Shown here piece after piece: positions 5,131 to 7,693 of a stretch of DNA of 7,693 bases. Numbering within the stretch: the stretch's first letter is position 1; every line of letters begins with the position of its first letter. The DNA comes from Parcubacteria group bacterium CG10_big_fil_rev_8_21_14_0_10_38_31 (GTDB lineage: Bacteria; Patescibacteriota; Minisyncoccia; GCA-002772825): the NCBI GenBank assembly GCA_002772825.1, contig PFDM01000001.1, forward strand, positions 1-7,693, written 5' to 3'. The position numbers were made by a program, and so were the translations under genes. The notes under the pieces are model-generated. The model had not been told where the DNA came from. It ran no database searches and saw only the letters and a program-made list of their open reading frames with translations.

Positions 5131-6192
5131 TTAATTATCTTGAGAACTCTCAGAAGATGTCGCGTTGTCATCATCTTGGTTACTACTTTCTTCCTCTACT
5201 TCATACTCATCAACTTTAGGAATCTGTGCTAATCCGACAGCAACTTCTCTTATGACACTGCGGACATCTTTTACTATTTCTCTAAGTGCATCAAGATCCC
5301 CACGAAACATCTTACGCGTTTCTCCGACATCAGATCTTAAATTATCTTCGGTGGTAATATCTATACTGTAAGTCTTACCGGCTTGATCGGCGATACTATC
5401 TCTTGCAGAAGCTATAGCTGTCTCGGCGTTGACTACCAAAGCCCTCACACCAGAGACATCAAGTCCGTGAGCCTCTGCTTTGTCAGCGCGAGAACTTATA
5501 CCCTTCAAGACCTCTTCCATTTTATCCAAAACATTTGAAAAATGCTCTACCATCCTCTCATTTAATCTCTTTATCTGTTCATCAATGTTTTCAACCGCCT
5601 TTTTCTTTCGCTCGTCTTTTATAGTCTCTAGGCGAGCCTTTAACTCTTCTCTCTTTTGTTTAATTATTTTTTTAGCTTCTTCTCTTCTAGATTCAATCTC
5701 CTGTCTAGCTTCTTCCCTCTTTCTCTCAATCTCACTCCTTAATTCTTCTCTCTTTTGTTCAAATACCTCAATATCTTCTTTGTTCAATGTCCTCATTTGC
5801 ACTGTCCTGTCTTTTAATACGGAAATATTAGTAAAGAATCGATCTTTTCCTTCTTCTAGATCCCCTCTCAAATTAGCTTTAATATCATCTACATCACTAC
5901 GCGCTTCAGTTCGCGCTTTTTCAAGTTCTCTTTTTTTCTCTAAGATGTTTGTCTGGGTTTCAAACTGTCTTTTCTCAAGTTCCATCTTTAGCTCGTCTCT
6001 TTTCTGTTCAAGTTCTCTAGCACTATCAGTAGTGATATTTTTAATACTATCTATTCTCACGGCATTAACTTCAGACGAGATGGCGGTATTTACTGTTGTC
6101 GGTAACACTTCCGCTTTTACAACAAAAGCAAACGCAAATAAAAATAGAACTAAAAAAAATTTCGATGCCTTATTAAAGATTTGATTATCCAT
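5131..6192 (-). CDS. secreted coiled-coil protein of unknown function
   Basis: The 353-residue product has an N-terminal export signal: a short charged start, a hydrophobic core (FFLVLFLFAFAFVV, 12-25) and a probable cleavage site after VKA (residue 27). Residues about 55-235 are a highly charged, proline-free helix rich in E, K and R. Within it five consecutive 11-residue units run from 141 to 195, with a recurring KREE(L/A)/RREEA core, an unusual hendecad-type coiled coil. A second domain (about 196-325) includes the LDKMEEVLKGISSRADKAEAHGLDVSG stretch and further helices. The tail (326-353) is acidic, Ser/Asn/Asp-rich and probably disordered. It is first in a two-gene unit with the small membrane protein. 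A perfect TATAAT precedes it and an A7 tract (6199-6205) lies 6 nt before the ATG. A structural or envelope-spacing role is possible but not shown. Confidence 0.88.
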   Translation of the reverse strand: MDNQIFNKASKFFLVLFLFAFAFVVKAEVLPTTVNTAISSEVNAVRIDSIKNITTDSARELEQKRDELKMELEKRQFETQTNILEKKRELEKARTEARSDVDDIKANLRGDLEEGKDRFFTNISVLKDRTVQMRTLNKEDIEVFEQKREELRSEIERKREEARQEIESRREEAKKIIKQKREELKARLETIKDERKKKAVENIDEQIKRLNERMVEHFSNVLDKMEEVLKGISSRADKAEAHGLDVSGVRALVVNAETAIASARDSIADQAGKTYSIDITTEDNLRSDVGETRKMFRGDLDALREIVKDVRSVIREVAVGLAQIPKVDEYEVEEESSNQDDDNATSSESSQDN

Positions 6193-6211
6193 ATACTATT
6201 TTTTTATTAAC

Positions 6212-6264
6212 AACTTATAATATTTTGTTATTTTATATAACAACTAACACACTTATTATAAGTT
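6212..6264. promoter_or_regulatory. nested inverted repeats at the coiled-coil gene promoter
   Basis: An outer 11-bp perfect inverted repeat (AACTTATAATA at 6212-6222, TATTATAAGTT at 6254-6264) encloses an inner 7-bp one (TTGTTAT at 6225-6231, ATAACAA at 6237-6243). The right outer arm contains the -10 box used to predict the promoter. A transcript starting near 6248 would carry only the left outer arm, so the outer pair would act as a DNA site. The inner pair could fold in the 5' leader. Operator function is inferred. Confidence 0.4.
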
Positions 6265-6283
6265 AAGGATTAAAAGATTGTAA
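6255..6283 (-). promoter_or_regulatory. candidate promoter for the envelope gene pair
   Basis: On the minus strand a perfect TATAAT (6255-6260) lies 17 bp from TTACAA (6278-6283), which matches the -35 consensus at three positions. A start near 6248 would leave a leader of about 55 nt before the ATG. It is the best promoter match in the window, but the background is AT-rich, so chance matches are easy. Confidence 0.45.
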
Positions 6284-6304
6284 TTAAGTATGGGGATAAC
6301 CCTA

Positions 6305-6829
6305 CTAAGCGGGGTATTTTTCGTTATAAAGAACGAATGAATGTTCTATAGCTTCAAACGCTTTTTCTTTCCCTTTCCATTTTTCCACTAAAACTTCTTT
6401 CTTCTGAAGGTCTTTATAAACCTTAAAAAAGTGTATTATCTCTTCTAAGGTATGAGGCTCTAAGTCTGAAATATCTTTAATGTTATTAAACCTCGGGTCT
6501 TTTGTAGGTACAGAAAGAACTTTTGCGTCACCTTCTCCATCATCTTTCATATCAAGAACTCCGATGGGACGCACCTCTACCAAGCACCCAGGGACAAAAG
6601 GCTCGTGAGAAAGCACTAAAACATCAAGTGGGTCACCGTCGTCCCACAGAGTCTTCGGCACAAAACCGTAATTTGCCGGATAGTGCATCGGTGAATATAG
6701 TACTCTATCAACTTTAATAAGCCCTGATTCTTTATCAAGTTCGTATTTTATACGCGAAAGTTTAGGTATCTCAATGACGACATTAAGTTTTTCTTTATCG
6801 CCTGGTTTTATATCGTGCCAAAGATTCAT
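6305..6829 (-). CDS. ppa: inorganic pyrophosphatase, family I
   Basis: This cytoplasmic enzyme hydrolyses pyrophosphate to two phosphates, pulling forward nucleic acid synthesis and aminoacyl-tRNA formation. The 174-residue length matches bacterial family I enzymes (E. coli 176). The signature DGDPLDV (64-70) supplies three metal-binding aspartates (64, 66, 69). Other E. coli active-site residues have clear counterparts: E20, K28, E30, R42, Y54, D96, D101, K103, Y138 and K139, all intact. It is expected to be active and Mg-dependent. The ATG at 6827-6829 gives the expected N-terminus. No Shine-Dalgarno precedes it, and a 78-bp hairpin ends 9 nt before the start. It follows nusA by 145 bp and could be co-transcribed with it. 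Confidence 0.98.
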   Translation of the reverse strand: MNLWHDIKPGDKEKLNVVIEIPKLSRIKYELDKESGLIKVDRVLYSPMHYPANYGFVPKTLWDDGDPLDVLVLSHEPFVPGCLVEVRPIGVLDMKDDGEGDAKVLSVPTKDPRFNNIKDISDLEPHTLEEIIHFFKVYKDLQKKEVLVEKWKGKEKAFEAIEHSFVLYNEKYPA

Positions 6830-6838
6830 ATTATTTTA

Positions 6839-6916
6839 AGAAAAATTTTAAAGTTATTTTCTGTAGGATTTCCCTCTGTGACCGTCCTTAAAGGAAATAA
6901 GCTTTAAAATTTTTCT
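6839..6916 (-). repeat. 78-bp hairpin element before ppa
   Basis: Terminal arms of 15 bp (6839-6853 and 6902-6916) are perfect inverted repeats, AT-rich with the form AGAAAAATTTTAAAG. After one bulged base (G6901) the stem continues with 6854-6862 against 6892-6900, with one wobble or mismatch. An inner AGGA/TCCT pairing (6865-6868, 6885-6888) tops it, leaving a comparatively GC-rich apical region. No U-tract of terminator type follows on the minus strand. It may be a 5' leader structure of ppa or a small MITE-like or dispersed palindromic insertion. No target-site duplication is evident. Confidence 0.65.
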
Positions 6917-6974
6917 GTTAGGGGGAGTAAGGCTTTTAATTTTTTTTGAAAACTCATCTTCCTAAATCTTTCTT

Positions 6975-7693
6975 TTATTTATCTTCTTCTTTTACCTCTT
7001 CTTCAATTTTGACTTCGCCATCTTCATTTACTTTTGCTACAGACTCTCCGCTACTTGAGTGAATATCAAGTTTCCATCCGGTTAGCTTCGCCGCTAAGCG
7101 AACATTTTGCCCGCTCTTTCCTATTGCTAGTGAAAGTTGGTCTTCATCAACGATAACCTTAGCCTCTTTTTGTCCTTCTTTTAATTCTACGTCAAGAACC
7201 TTAGCCGGAGAAAGTGAGTTGGCTATGAAAACTTCCGGATCCGCCGACCATTCTATTATATCTATCTTTTCACCGCCTAACTCCGAGATGACAGTCTCCA
7301 CTCTTACTCCTCTTTGACCGACACACGAACCGACAGGGTCAATCCCTTCCTGATTTGCCATAACGGCAATCTTAGAACGAGAACCTGCCTCTCTGGCAAT
7401 ATTCTTTACTTCAACAGCACCGGAAGCAATCTCCGGAACCTCTATTTCAAAAAGTTTATGCACAAAACGAGGATGAGACCGGGAAAGATATATATTTATC
7501 CCCCGAGGAGCTTTCTCCACTAAGTAAAGCAAGGCCTTGATCCTTTCCCCTATCCTGTATCTCTCGCCCTTAATCTGCTCGTCACGAGTAATGATACCGG
7601 TAGTCCGGCCGAAATCCACAAAAACATTATTGTTCTCAATACGCTGAACTATACCGCTGACAATCTCATCTTGTTTATCAGCAAATTCTTTAA
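6975..7693 (-). CDS. nusA: transcription termination/antitermination factor NusA, C-terminal part (5' truncated by window edge)
   Basis: NusA binds RNA polymerase and nascent RNA to modulate pausing, termination and antitermination. The frame stays open to the right edge; the visible part is 238 codons (7691 down to the stop). An internal GTG at 7617-7619 is not the start, because homologous sequence continues upstream (KQDEIVSGIVQRIENNNVFV). Domains in order: S1 (fragment residues about 8-75, with GERYRIGERIKALL), KH1 with its GQRG loop (SCVGQRGVRVE) and KH2 with its GKSG loop (LAIGKSGQNVRLAAKL). A short acidic tail follows (about 28 residues, E/K-rich), so the C-terminal acidic repeats of E. 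coli NusA are absent, as in many bacteria. The N-terminal polymerase-binding domain lies outside the window. Confidence 0.96.
   Translation of the reverse strand, partial: KEFADKQDEIVSGIVQRIENNNVFVDFGRTTGIITRDEQIKGERYRIGERIKALLYLVEKAPRGINIYLSRSHPRFVHKLFEIEVPEIASGAVEVKNIAREAGSRSKIAVMANQEGIDPVGSCVGQRGVRVETVISELGGEKIDIIEWSADPEVFIANSLSPAKVLDVELKEGQKEAKVIVDEDQLSLAIGKSGQNVRLAAKLTGWKLDIHSSSGESVAKVNEDGEVKIEEEVKEEDK

Noticed and set aside
5480..6184. 234-residue plus-strand reading frame, Ser/Leu/Phe-rich
   Set aside because: It is exactly antisense to the coiled-coil gene. The Glu/Lys/Arg codons of that gene read backwards give Ser, Phe and Leu, producing a long open frame without coding meaning.
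7617..7619. GTG as the nusA start codon
   Set aside because: The frame continues open to the window edge with recognisable S1-domain sequence before it, so this codon is an internal valine.
1..7693. CRISPR array, insertion sequence, prophage or defence genes
   Set aside because: No regularly spaced direct repeats, transposase, integrase, phage or toxin-like reading frame was found. The window is core housekeeping DNA with structured spacers.

Overview
The window is an AT-rich bacterial chromosome segment in which every convincing gene is on the minus strand, so transcription runs from right to left in these coordinates. Read in that direction, the order is nusA (5' end cut off by the window edge), ppa, a secreted coiled-coil protein, a small single-pass membrane protein, tig, tuf, rpsJ, rplC and rplD. 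The plus strand carries only antisense shadow reading frames.

The likely source is a member of the Candidate Phyla Radiation (Patescibacteria), probably of Parcubacteria type. This is inferred from the whole picture: trimmed housekeeping proteins (a trigger factor without its PPIase domain, a NusA that ends soon after KH2), an exported E/K/R-rich coiled-coil protein paired with a small acidic membrane-anchored protein, AT-rich spacers, and no usable Shine-Dalgarno sequence before any of the eight visible starts. No single marker proves it.

Layout from right to left. Positions 7693-6975 hold the S1, KH1 and KH2 part of NusA. A 145-bp spacer with a long 78-bp hairpin leads to ppa (6829-6305). 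A promoter-like region (6304-6193) with a perfect TATAAT inside an inverted repeat precedes the two-gene envelope unit (6192-4860), which ends in a strong intrinsic terminator (4801-4836). tig (4628-3549) forms its own unit. It is followed by a 341-bp gene-free stretch holding a perfect 25-bp-stem nested palindrome, smaller hairpins, a terminator and a probable tuf promoter. tuf (3207-2014) is followed by rpsJ, rplC and rplD, the usual junction of the str and S10 operons. A perfect 44-bp palindrome (38-81) just after rplD looks like a bidirectional terminator where rplW would normally follow.

Together the genes serve gene expression: transcription elongation control (NusA, and S10 as NusE), peptide-bond assembly and ribosome structure (L3, L4, S10), tRNA delivery (EF-Tu), nascent-chain folding (trigger factor) and pyrophosphate removal (Ppa). 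The two envelope proteins are the only genes of unknown role. I found no new enzymatic or defence system. The most notable content is in the spacers: several long hairpins, two of which end 8-9 nt before a start codon, and a recurrent A-tract just before start codons in place of a Shine-Dalgarno.
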